Made by a program: the position numbers and the translations under genes. A stretch of 64,000 nucleotides of DNA from Rhizobiaceae bacterium (GTDB lineage Bacteria; Pseudomonadota; Alphaproteobacteria; Rhizobiales; Rhizobiaceae). Positions 19,984-27,603 of the stretch are shown in pieces. The stretch covers positions 58,661 to 122,660 of the forward strand of contig CAJPFN010000025.1 in NCBI GenBank assembly GCA_905339215.1. Direction: 5' to 3'. The notes beneath the pieces are model-generated. The model saw only the letters and a program-made list of their open reading frames with translations. It did no database searches and was not told the origin of the DNA. How positions within the stretch are numbered: position 1 is the first letter of the stretch; the number at the start of each line of letters is the position of its first letter.

Positions 19984-21021
19984 ATGGCTACTTTCATACT
20001 GCGAAGGCTGGGCGTCATGCTGTTGACGATGCTCTGCCTGAGCGCCGTCGTCTTCATGTTCGTCAATCTCGAACCCAACCTGAGGAAGCTCGCCATCTTC
20101 CAGACGGAGATGCGCGCCAGCGACCAGGATCTCGAGAACTGGCTGCAACGCAACGGCTATCGGGACAACTACGCGGCCCGCTTCGGCCGCTGGATCGGCG
20201 TGTGGCCGAAGGAACCGGCGCGCGACCCCGCCACCGGCGCGATCATGCCGCGCTTCCGCTACTGCGACGAGCCCACCGAATCCCGGCTGGCCGGCGTCCT
20301 CCAGGGCGATTTCGGCTGCTCCACCGCCTTCCGCACGACCGTCAACCAGCGGCTGCCCGAGGCGCTCAAGGCGACCGGCATCCTGATGTTCTGGGTGATG
20401 ATCGTGATGGTGCCGGTGTCGCTGCTGATCGGCGTGCTCGCCGGCATGCGCGAAGGATCGCGGCTCGACCGGTCGTTGTCGGTCGCCTCGATCGCGTCGA
20501 CGGCGACACCCGAATACGTCTCCGGCGTCATCTTCACCGCCGTCTTCGCCTCATGGCTCGGCTGGCTGAACGGCTCGGCCGCCACCGCCATCACCAAGGG
20601 CGTCTCGTTCAACAACTTCACCCTGCCGGTAATGACGATGGCGATCTACGGCATCGGCTACATCGCCCGCATGACGCGCGCCTCGATGGCCGAGGTGATG
20701 ACGGCGCAGTACATCCGCACGGCGCGGCTGAAGGGCCTCTCCTTCGGCGGCGTGGTGGTCAAGCACGCGCTGCGCAACGCGCTGATCGCACCGTTCACGG
20801 TAATCATGCTGCAGTTCCCGTGGCTGCTCACCGGCGTCGTCGTCGTCGAGTCGATCTTCAACTACAAGGGCTTCGGCTGGCTCCTCGTGCAGGCCGCGTC
20901 GAACAACGACATCGACCTGGTGCTGGCCTGCGGCCTGATCTCGGTGTTGCTGGTCCTGCTCACCCAGCTGATCTCCGACATCGGCTACGCCTTCCTCAAC
21001 CCGCGCATCCGCGTCGCCTAG
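19984..21021 (+). CDS. ABC transporter permease, DppB/OppB class
   Basis: The 345-residue inner-membrane subunit has an N-terminal helix (FILRRLGVMLLTMLCLSAVVFM), a periplasmic loop of about 80 residues, then five further predicted helices. The EAA coupling loop is visible as QYIRTARLKGLSFGGVVVKHALRN. The large first periplasmic loop and the RRLGVMLLTM start are hallmarks of peptide-type BPD_transp_1 permeases. It is followed by the second permease after 9 bp. It pairs with the product of the next gene to form the channel for the solute delivered by the Tat-exported receptor encoded upstream. Confidence 0.93.
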   Translation: MATFILRRLGVMLLTMLCLSAVVFMFVNLEPNLRKLAIFQTEMRASDQDLENWLQRNGYRDNYAARFGRWIGVWPKEPARDPATGAIMPRFRYCDEPTESRLAGVLQGDFGCSTAFRTTVNQRLPEALKATGILMFWVMIVMVPVSLLIGVLAGMREGSRLDRSLSVASIASTATPEYVSGVIFTAVFASWLGWLNGSAATAITKGVSFNNFTLPVMTMAIYGIGYIARMTRASMAEVMTAQYIRTARLKGLSFGGVVVKHALRNALIAPFTVIMLQFPWLLTGVVVVESIFNYKGFGWLLVQAASNNDIDLVLACGLISVLLVLLTQLISDIGYAFLNPRIRVA

Positions 21022-21030
21022 GAGTCCGGG

Positions 21031-22248
21031 ATGGAGACGGTAGGACTGATCGGCATCGTCACCGGCATCATCGGGCGGCTCTGGCCCGTCTGGGTCGCGC
21101 TGGCGGTGATGCTCGTCGCGGTGTGGCGCTTCCACAGGAACCTCGGCCTTTTCGGCCGGCTGTTCGAAACCAATGTCGGCACCGCGGGCGTGCTCATCTG
21201 CGCCTTCTGGATCTTCACCGCGGTCTTCGCCAATATCGTTGCGCCGCTCGACCCGCGCGTCCAGGTGGCGATCATGAAGAACGCCGTGCCGGGCGCGATC
21301 AATCCCGACAACGGCATGGTCTTCCTGCTCGGGGGAGACCATCTCGCCCGCGACGTGTTCAGCCGGGCCGTGCACGGCGCGCGCATCGTGCTGACGATCG
21401 CGCCGGCGGCGACGCTGATCGCGCTCCTGGTCGGCGCCACGCTTGGCCTGCCGGCCGGCTATTTCGGCGGCCGCATCGACAGCACGCTGTCCTTCCTCGC
21501 CAACCTCGTTCTCGCCTTCCCGGTGATCCTCCTCTTCTACCTCCTGGTGACGCCGGGCATCATGGAGACCTGGATTCCCTACATCATGGGCGGGGTGCTG
21601 TTCCTCTTCCCGATCGTCTTCTTCTGTGTGCTCTTCTATACCCGCTTCGCCGGACGCAACGAGAAGCTGGTGCCCTATCTCGCCGCGACCGTCGTCCTCG
21701 GCGCCTGGGGCTGGCTCAACCTGATGAGCACCGGCACCTTCGCCGGCAAGCTGCGCGAGATCGGGCTTTCGCCGGTGGCGAGCTTCATCCAGCTGCCGGT
21801 GTTCGACGCTTTCGGCATCGAGCCCAACGAGCTGAACATCTTCGTCGCCGTCGTCTTCGCCTCCTCGCCCGGCGTGTTCCGCATCGTCCGCGGCCTGGCC
21901 ATGGACATCAAGACGCGCGACTACATCGCCGCCGCGCAGACCCGCGGCGAGACGCCCTGGTACATTATGCTCTGGGAGATGCTTCCCAACGCCCGCGGCC
22001 CGCTCATCGTCGATGCCTGCCTGCGCATCGGCTACACCACCATCCTGCTCGGCACGCTCGGCTTCTTCGGCCTTGGCATGGGCTCGGAGAGCCCCGACTG
22101 GGGCACGGCGATCAAGGACGGCAGCCAGGTGGCGCAGCTGAGGCTCTACTTCTGGCAGGGTGTGACGCCGGCGCTGTCGCTGATGTCGCTGGTGCTCGGG
22201 CTCAACCTGCTCGCCGACTCGCTGAGAGAGCAATCGCTGAAAGACTGA
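21031..22248 (+). CDS. ABC transporter permease, DppC/OppC class
   Basis: The 405-residue inner-membrane subunit is longer than the usual ~300. An extra hydrophobic segment at the N-terminus (IVTGIIGRLWPVWVALAVM) precedes the standard DppC first helix, and a middle stretch (about 190-250) adds residues between helices. The EAA loop reads KTRDYIAAAQTRGETPWYIM. It forms a heterodimer with the DppB-class subunit encoded 9 bp upstream, and the ATPase gene begins 14 bp after its stop. The extra membrane segments are a feature of a subgroup of these transporters; the functional meaning is not clear from sequence. Confidence 0.92.
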   Translation: METVGLIGIVTGIIGRLWPVWVALAVMLVAVWRFHRNLGLFGRLFETNVGTAGVLICAFWIFTAVFANIVAPLDPRVQVAIMKNAVPGAINPDNGMVFLLGGDHLARDVFSRAVHGARIVLTIAPAATLIALLVGATLGLPAGYFGGRIDSTLSFLANLVLAFPVILLFYLLVTPGIMETWIPYIMGGVLFLFPIVFFCVLFYTRFAGRNEKLVPYLAATVVLGAWGWLNLMSTGTFAGKLREIGLSPVASFIQLPVFDAFGIEPNELNIFVAVVFASSPGVFRIVRGLAMDIKTRDYIAAAQTRGETPWYIMLWEMLPNARGPLIVDACLRIGYTTILLGTLGFFGLGMGSESPDWGTAIKDGSQVAQLRLYFWQGVTPALSLMSLVLGLNLLADSLREQSLKD

Positions 22249-22262
22249 GTTCGGAGATCGCG

Positions 22263-24695
22263 ATGAACGAAGCCGTCAGGACCACCGCCGAACCGATCCT
22301 CGAGATCGAGCACCTGTCCGTCTCCTTCTTCACCCGGCGGGGCGAGATCCCGGCCGTGATGGACTTCTCCTGCACGGTCATGCCCGGCGAGGCGATGGGC
22401 ATCGTCGGCGAGTCCGGCTGCGGCAAGTCGACGGTCTCGCTGGGCATCATGCGCGACATGGGCAATCGCGGGAAGATCGTCGGCGGGCGCATCGTCTTCA
22501 AGGGCAAGGACATGGGCGACATGTCCGAGGCCGAGCTGCGATCGATCCGCGGCAACGAGATCGCCATGATCTACCAGGAACCTATGGCGAGCCTGAACCC
22601 GGCGATGAAAGTCGGCCAGCAGCTGATGGAAGTACCGATCCTCCACGACAAGGTGTCGAAGGAGGAGGCGTGGAATCGCGCACTGGAGATGGTCAGGGCC
22701 GTGCGGCTTCCCGATCCCGAGCGTATGATGCGCTCCTATCCGCACCAGCTCTCCGGCGGCCAGCAGCAGCGCATCGTCATCGCCATGGCGCTGCTGTCGA
22801 AGCCGGCGCTGCTTCTCCTCGACGAGCCGACGACGGCGCTCGATGTCACTGTCGAGGCCGGCATCGTCGAGCTGGTCAAGGGTCTCGGCAAGCAGTTCGG
22901 CACGTCGATGATCTTCGTGTCGCACAATCTCGGCCTGATCCTTGAGACCTGCGACCGCATCACGGTCATGTATTCCGGCGAGGCGGTGGAGACCGGCTCG
23001 GTCAAGGATGTCTTCGACCGCATGCGCCACCCCTATACGCAGGGTCTGTTCCGCTCGATACCGCTGCCGGGCGCCGACAAGAACTCGCGCCCGCTGGTCG
23101 CCATTCCCGGCCAGCTGCCGCTGCCGCACGAGCGGCCGAAGGGATGCAACTTCGGGCCGCGCTGCCAGCACTTTGTCGAAGGGCTGTGCAATGCCGACGA
23201 GATCCCGATGATCGCCGTCGAGGGCCACGAGAACCATTTCAGCCGCTGCGTGCGCTTCAACGAGATCGACTGGGCGGCGCTTCCCCCTGGCGCGAAGAAG
23301 AAGAACGAGCCGGTGAAGCCTGGCGCCCCCGTGCTCAAGATCGACGACCTCAGGAAATACTACCGCGTCGCCGCCAACGCCATCTTCGGCGGCGGCGAGG
23401 GCAGGGTGGTCAAGGCCAACGAATCGATATCCTTCGAGGCGCGCGAATCCGAGACCGTCGCGATCGTCGGCGAGTCCGGCTGCGGCAAGTCTACGCTGGC
23501 GAAGGTCCTGCTCGGCCTGGAGACCGCAAGCGCCGGCCGAGTCACGCTCGGCAACACCGATATCCAGTCGACCGGGATCGAGCAGCGCTCCGTAAACACC
23601 ATCTCGTCGATCCAGATGGTCTTCCAGAACCCGTTCGATACGCTCAACCCCAGCCACAGCGTCGGTTCGCAGATCATTCGCACGCTGGAAAAGTTCAAGG
23701 TGGGCAAGACCGCCGCCGACCGGCAGAAGCGAATGCTGGAGCTGCTCGACCTGGTCAAGCTGCCGCGCGCCTTCGCCGAGCGCATGCCGCGCCAGCTTTC
23801 CGGCGGGCAGAAACAGCGCATCGGCGTCGCTCGGGCGTTTGCCGGCAACGCCAGGGTCGTCGTTGCCGACGAGCCGGTCTCGGCGCTCGACGTCTCCGTG
23901 CAGGCTGCCGTCACCGAACTCCTGATGGACATCCAGCGGCAGAACAAGACGACGATGCTGTTCATCAGCCACGACCTGTCTGTCGTGCGCTACATCGCCG
24001 ACCGCGTCGTCGTCATGTATCTCGGCCATATCGTCGAGCAGGGCACGACCGACCAGATTTTCTCGCCGCCCTACCATCCCTATACGGAGGCCCTGCTCTC
24101 GGCGATCCCGATCGCCGACACGAGCGTGGTCAAGAAGCACATCGTGCTGGAAGGCGACATTCCCTCGGCGATGAACCCTCCGCCGGGCTGCCCGTTCCAG
24201 ACGCGTTGCCGCTATAAGTCGCAGGTGCCGGGGAACCTGTGCGAGTCCCAACTGCCGCCGTTCAAGGATCTCGGCAATGGGCACCGCAGCCTTTGCTGGC
24301 TTCCCGATGATGTGCTCGCACGGATGGAGCCGGTAATCAGCTTCGACCGTCCCGGCGGCGCCGCGCCACACGACCCCGAGCCGGCCGATGCGCCGCGCGG
24401 CACCGGCCCCGGCTTTGCTGCACCGCGCCCGGATCGCGCGGGATCGAAGGTCGCCGGCGTCGAGGCGTCGGAAGCCGTCGCCAGGGACGAGGAGCGCGAA
24501 GCCGCCGCGAAGATTCGCAACGAGGCGGAACGCGACGAGACCGGCGACACGGGCGGCCTCGAACGCGGCGACGAGCCGTCGGACGTCGCGCCGGCCTCGC
24601 CCCTCCAGGTCGGCGACGGCCGTCAGGCCGACGACGCCGACGGCGAAGGCCGCGCCGACGAGGGCGCCCCGCGCAAGCCCGGCGAGCCGCTCTGA
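22263..24695 (+). CDS. Fused double ABC ATPase (DppD-DppF type) with long charged C-terminal tail
   Basis: The 810-residue cytosolic subunit carries both ATPase halves in one chain. The first domain (about 14-290) has Walker A GESGCGKSTVSLG, signature LSGGQQQRI and Walker B LLLLDEP. The second (about 358-640) has Walker A GESGCGKSTLAKV, signature LSGGQKQRIG and VVADEPVSALD. Each is followed by the oligopeptide-transporter C-terminal block with its cysteine cluster (GCNFGPRCQHF; GCPFQTRCRYK), which binds an iron-sulfur cluster in some relatives. After about residue 692 comes a roughly 118-residue low-complexity tail rich in Ala, Glu, Asp, Arg and Gly with no recognisable fold. The ATG at 22263 follows the permease stop by 14 bp. 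It completes the transporter built by the three genes upstream. Confidence 0.93.
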   Translation: MNEAVRTTAEPILEIEHLSVSFFTRRGEIPAVMDFSCTVMPGEAMGIVGESGCGKSTVSLGIMRDMGNRGKIVGGRIVFKGKDMGDMSEAELRSIRGNEIAMIYQEPMASLNPAMKVGQQLMEVPILHDKVSKEEAWNRALEMVRAVRLPDPERMMRSYPHQLSGGQQQRIVIAMALLSKPALLLLDEPTTALDVTVEAGIVELVKGLGKQFGTSMIFVSHNLGLILETCDRITVMYSGEAVETGSVKDVFDRMRHPYTQGLFRSIPLPGADKNSRPLVAIPGQLPLPHERPKGCNFGPRCQHFVEGLCNADEIPMIAVEGHENHFSRCVRFNEIDWAALPPGAKKKNEPVKPGAPVLKIDDLRKYYRVAANAIFGGGEGRVVKANESISFEARESETVAIVGESGCGKSTLAKVLLGLETASAGRVTLGNTDIQSTGIEQRSVNTISSIQMVFQNPFDTLNPSHSVGSQIIRTLEKFKVGKTAADRQKRMLELLDLVKLPRAFAERMPRQLSGGQKQRIGVARAFAGNARVVVADEPVSALDVSVQAAVTELLMDIQRQNKTTMLFISHDLSVVRYIADRVVVMYLGHIVEQGTTDQIFSPPYHPYTEALLSAIPIADTSVVKKHIVLEGDIPSAMNPPPGCPFQTRCRYKSQVPGNLCESQLPPFKDLGNGHRSLCWLPDDVLARMEPVISFDRPGGAAPHDPEPADAPRGTGPGFAAPRPDRAGSKVAGVEASEAVARDEEREAAAKIRNEAERDETGDTGGLERGDEPSDVAPASPLQVGDGRQADDADGEGRADEGAPRKPGEPL

Positions 24696-24796
24696 CGCGC
24701 CTTTAAACCCGGCGGGGCGCGCTTCACGCGTAGACCGACTACCAGTACGGGCAGATCGTAGCCCGCGGCCGGTCGTCCACCGTGGCGGCTGGGTCG

Positions 24797-24970
24797 TCAG
24801 GAGACAGTCTGTTCCTTCTTGCTCTCGCAGTCACGGCCGCCGCCACCCTGGCTCTGCGGCGGCGGGCAATTCTCGCCGGTACAGGTCTCTTCGGCGGATG
24901 CGGCAGGAATGGAGACGAAGGCGCCGGAAACCGAGGCGAGCACGGCGGCGGCGAGGAGAAGATGGCGCAT
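24797..24970 (-). CDS. 57-residue secreted cysteine-containing protein
   Basis: A short reading frame runs from ATG 24970 to TGA 24797. It starts with a textbook signal peptide (MRHLLLAAAVLASVSGAFVS, cut after AASA at about residue 26). The mature peptide is only about 31 residues: EETCTGENCPPPQSQGGGGR, then a short DCESKKEQ tail, with three cysteines and a Pro/Gln/Gly linker. The signal-peptide organisation and low chance of such a composition make it likely real despite its size. It lies downstream of the SLT lipoprotein gene on the same strand (137 bp apart), in the otherwise empty 24696-25107 interval. Function unknown; the odd cysteine could allow a mixed disulfide or metal binding. Confidence 0.65.
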   Translation of the reverse strand: MRHLLLAAAVLASVSGAFVSIPAASAEETCTGENCPPPQSQGGGGRDCESKKEQTVS

Positions 24971-25107
24971 TCGATCGGCCTCATGGTGCGGCGCCCGGCG
25001 CGCCGGAATGCCTGAGCCATAGCACGTCGGCGCCCATGCCGCCGCGTCACATCCTGGTGAATGACGGCCCGGCTGGCGTCGACGCGAGATGTCCCGCGGC
25101 AGGTCCG

Positions 25108-25707
25108 CTATCGGCAGGAACTCAGCTGCATGGAATAGGTCTGCGCCATCTCGGCGGTTTCGCGCGCGGTCTTCTGGATGCCGCTGCCGCGCCAGTCGCC
25201 GCGCCCGTAACCGCCCCAGCCGGAATAGTAGGCGAGGTAGAGATTGTAGGCGTCGTTCGTCGCGATGCCGAACTTTTCCGACGACTTGGCGTGATACCAG
25301 CCGACGAAGTCGATGGCGTCGTCGAAGTTGCCGCGCCGGGCGGTGAGGTTGCCGGTGTCGCGCTTGTACTCGGACCAGGTGCCGTCGAGTGCCTGCGAAT
25401 AGCCGTAGGCGCTGGAAATGCGTTTCCCGGGAATGAAACCGAGGATTTTCTTGCGAGGCGGCTTGGCGTCGCTGCGGAAGCCGGATTCCTTGCGGACCGT
25501 CGCCATCAGCACCGGCACCGGCACGCCGTATTTACGCTCCGTCTTCTTCGCCGCCGACTGCCAGTTGTCGAACCAGCCGTCACGCTGGTCGAACACGGCA
25601 CAGATGTCGTTGATCTTCTTCGGCGGCGACGCGCACGCTGCCAGCGGCAGCAGGGCCGCGGCGACGACGCAGACTCGACGGACACGATACGCACACACGT
25701 TCAGCAA
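25108..25707 (-). CDS. Lipoprotein with lytic-transglycosylase (SLT) fold
   Basis: The 199-residue predicted lipoprotein has a signal peptide ending in the lipobox LAAC (Cys25). The mature domain carries the SLT/goose-lysozyme pattern: catalytic Glu in ATVRKESGF, then AYGYSQALDGTWSEYKRDTG and a Tyr-rich end (NLYLAYYSGWGGYGRGDW) expected for the sugar-binding cleft. It would cleave peptidoglycan to 1,6-anhydro products in the periplasm. The frame opens at TTG 25707; GTG 25698 is the other possible start and neither has a strong ribosome site. It is smaller than MltA/MltC-type enzymes and its substrate range is not evident. The 195 bp upstream are shared with the divergent methyltransferase gene. 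Confidence 0.85.
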   Translation of the reverse strand: MLNVCAYRVRRVCVVAAALLPLAACASPPKKINDICAVFDQRDGWFDNWQSAAKKTERKYGVPVPVLMATVRKESGFRSDAKPPRKKILGFIPGKRISSAYGYSQALDGTWSEYKRDTGNLTARRGNFDDAIDFVGWYHAKSSEKFGIATNDAYNLYLAYYSGWGGYGRGDWRGSGIQKTARETAEMAQTYSMQLSSCR

Positions 25708-25902
25708 CTTATCGGCAAAACGTGAAGGGAATCTTGAGGGATTCGTTAACGTGGGGCAATCGCTTCGGACGGTTTAGAGAATGCGACCTATTGCGTCGTA
25801 TTCCTTGAAATCGATCCGGTGCGATGACGCTGCGGATAAAATCACGCCCGCTGATGGCGTAATCCTGACAGTCCGGCGGCCCGTCTTCGCCTTTGATGCG
25901 GC

Positions 25903-27444
25903 ATGGACGCAGAACCGAGAAGACGCCGCAGCGCCACCCGCGCTCACGCCAAGGGGCCAGGCCCGGTGCCGCAGCTGCCGCGGCAGCGCGTACGCAATCC
26001 TTATACGCCGATGGCGCTGCTTTCCGACGACCAGGTAGAGGCGATCCACGAAGCCTCGATGACGATCCTCGAGGAGTTCGGCATAGAGGTGATGAGCGCC
26101 CGGGCGCTCGATCTCTTCGCCCGAGCCGGCGCCTCGGTCGATCGGGCGACGATGACGGTCCGGATTGACCGCGGCATGGTCGACGCGGCGCTGCGTACCG
26201 CGCCGTATTCCTATCGCCTGACGCCCCGCAATCCGGACAACACCGTCCATCTCGGCGGCGACGTGCTCAACTTCACGCTCGTCGCCGGGCCGCCCAACGT
26301 CCACGACATGGAGCGCGGCCGGCGCGCCGGCAACTATGCCGACTACTGCGACCTCGTCCGCCTCGCCCAACACTTCAATTGCATCACCATGGTCGGCAAC
26401 CAGGTCTGCGCGCCTGTCGAGCTGCCGGCCAACAACCGCCATCTCGACACCTACCTCGCCAATCTCACTCTCACAGACAAGAGCTTCCACGTCTCGGCGA
26501 TCGGCCGGGGCAGGGCGCTCGACGGCATCGCCATGATGGCGATCGCGCGGGGAATGACGCTGGACGAGATAGCGCGAAGTCCCGGCGTTACCACCATCAT
26601 CTCGGTCAACTCGCCGCGCCGATTCGACGACGCGATGTCCGAGGGGCTGATGACCATGGCCGAGCACGGCCAGTCGGTCGCCGTCACCCCCTTCACGCTG
26701 ATGGGCGCGATGAGCCCGGTAACGCTCGCCGGTGCGCTCGCCCAGCAGAACGCCGAGGCGCTGTTCGGCGTGGTCCTCACCCAGCTGGTCAGGCCGGGCG
26801 CGCCGGTCATGTACGGCGCCTTCACCTCCAACGTCGACATGCGCTCGGGTGCGCCCGCCTTCGGCACGCCCGAGAACACCAAGGCCAACGTCGCGTCGGG
26901 CCAACTCGCCCGCCGCTATCACCTGCCCTACCGCACCACACCGGGCTCGGCGTCGAACGCCGCCGACGCGCAAGGAGCCTACGAGACGATGATGGCGCTG
27001 TGGGGCGCGGTGCTGGGCCACGGCAACCTGATCTATCACGCCGCCGGCTGGCAGGAGGGCGGGCTGACGGCGTCCTACGAGAAGCTGATCATGGACGTCG
27101 AGATGATCCAGCACATGATCGAGTTCCTGAAGCCCATCGTCGTCGACGAGGGCGAACTGGCCCTCGACGCGCTCGGCCGGGTGCCGACCGGCGGCCACTT
27201 CTTCGGCGACGCGCATACTCTGGCGCGCTATTCGACGGCCTTCTACCAGCCGCTCCTGTCCAACTGGCAGAACCACGAGGCGTGGCTGGAGGCGGGCGGC
27301 CTCGACGCGACGGCGCGCGCCACGCGGTTGTGGAAAAAGGCGCTGGAGGAATACGAGCAGCCGCCGATGGACCCCGCTGTCCGCGAAGCGCTCGACGCCT
27401 ATGTGGCGAAGCGCAAGGAAGAGATCGGCGGAGGCGAGCCGTGA
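25903..27444 (+). CDS. MttB-family methyltransferase (non-pyrrolysine trimethylamine methyltransferase superfamily)
   Basis: The 513-residue cytosolic TIM-barrel protein of the MttB/glycine-betaine methyltransferase superfamily starts with the Arg-rich leader and NPYTPMALLSDDQVEAIHEA typical of the rhizobial branch. The core has HVSAIGRGRALDGIAMM and APVMYGAFTSNVDMRSGAP. The frame is read through without an in-frame TAG, so no pyrrolysine is used. Family members move a methyl group from a quaternary amine to a corrinoid protein. Here no corrinoid protein or reductive activator lies nearby. Instead the next gene, 159 bp on, is a dimethylglycine/sarcosine-dehydrogenase-like flavoprotein with a folate domain. 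A joint pathway of stepwise demethylation of a betaine or related compound is inferred. Start ATG 25903 keeps the conserved N-terminus; its ribosome site is poor. Confidence 0.88.
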   Translation: MDAEPRRRRSATRAHAKGPGPVPQLPRQRVRNPYTPMALLSDDQVEAIHEASMTILEEFGIEVMSARALDLFARAGASVDRATMTVRIDRGMVDAALRTAPYSYRLTPRNPDNTVHLGGDVLNFTLVAGPPNVHDMERGRRAGNYADYCDLVRLAQHFNCITMVGNQVCAPVELPANNRHLDTYLANLTLTDKSFHVSAIGRGRALDGIAMMAIARGMTLDEIARSPGVTTIISVNSPRRFDDAMSEGLMTMAEHGQSVAVTPFTLMGAMSPVTLAGALAQQNAEALFGVVLTQLVRPGAPVMYGAFTSNVDMRSGAPAFGTPENTKANVASGQLARRYHLPYRTTPGSASNAADAQGAYETMMALWGAVLGHGNLIYHAAGWQEGGLTASYEKLIMDVEMIQHMIEFLKPIVVDEGELALDALGRVPTGGHFFGDAHTLARYSTAFYQPLLSNWQNHEAWLEAGGLDATARATRLWKKALEEYEQPPMDPAVREALDAYVAKRKEEIGGGEP

Positions 27445-27460
27445 GACGTCTCGGTCGTTG

Positions 27461-27500
27461 CCCTCCCCCTTGTGGGGAGGGTCGATCCACGCAGCGGATC
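27461..27500. repeat. GC-rich palindromic intergenic repeat (double hairpin)
   Basis: Two adjacent small hairpins: CCCTCCCC (27461-27468) with GGGGAGGG (27474-27481), then GATCC (27484-27488) with GGATC (27496-27500), followed by GGGGTCGGGG. It lies between the methyltransferase and the flavoprotein genes. The first hairpin shares its CCCTCCCC-CTTG core with the larger element at 43582-43675, so both may belong to one family of dispersed repeats. Confidence 0.6.
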
Positions 27501-27603
27501 GGGGTCGGGGCGCGAAGGAACGCGGCTGCTCAGGATCCGATTCAACTGCTTCCCATCCCGATTCCCCAGCTCACTCCAACCATCTGAACCGACAGAGAAA
27601 ATC

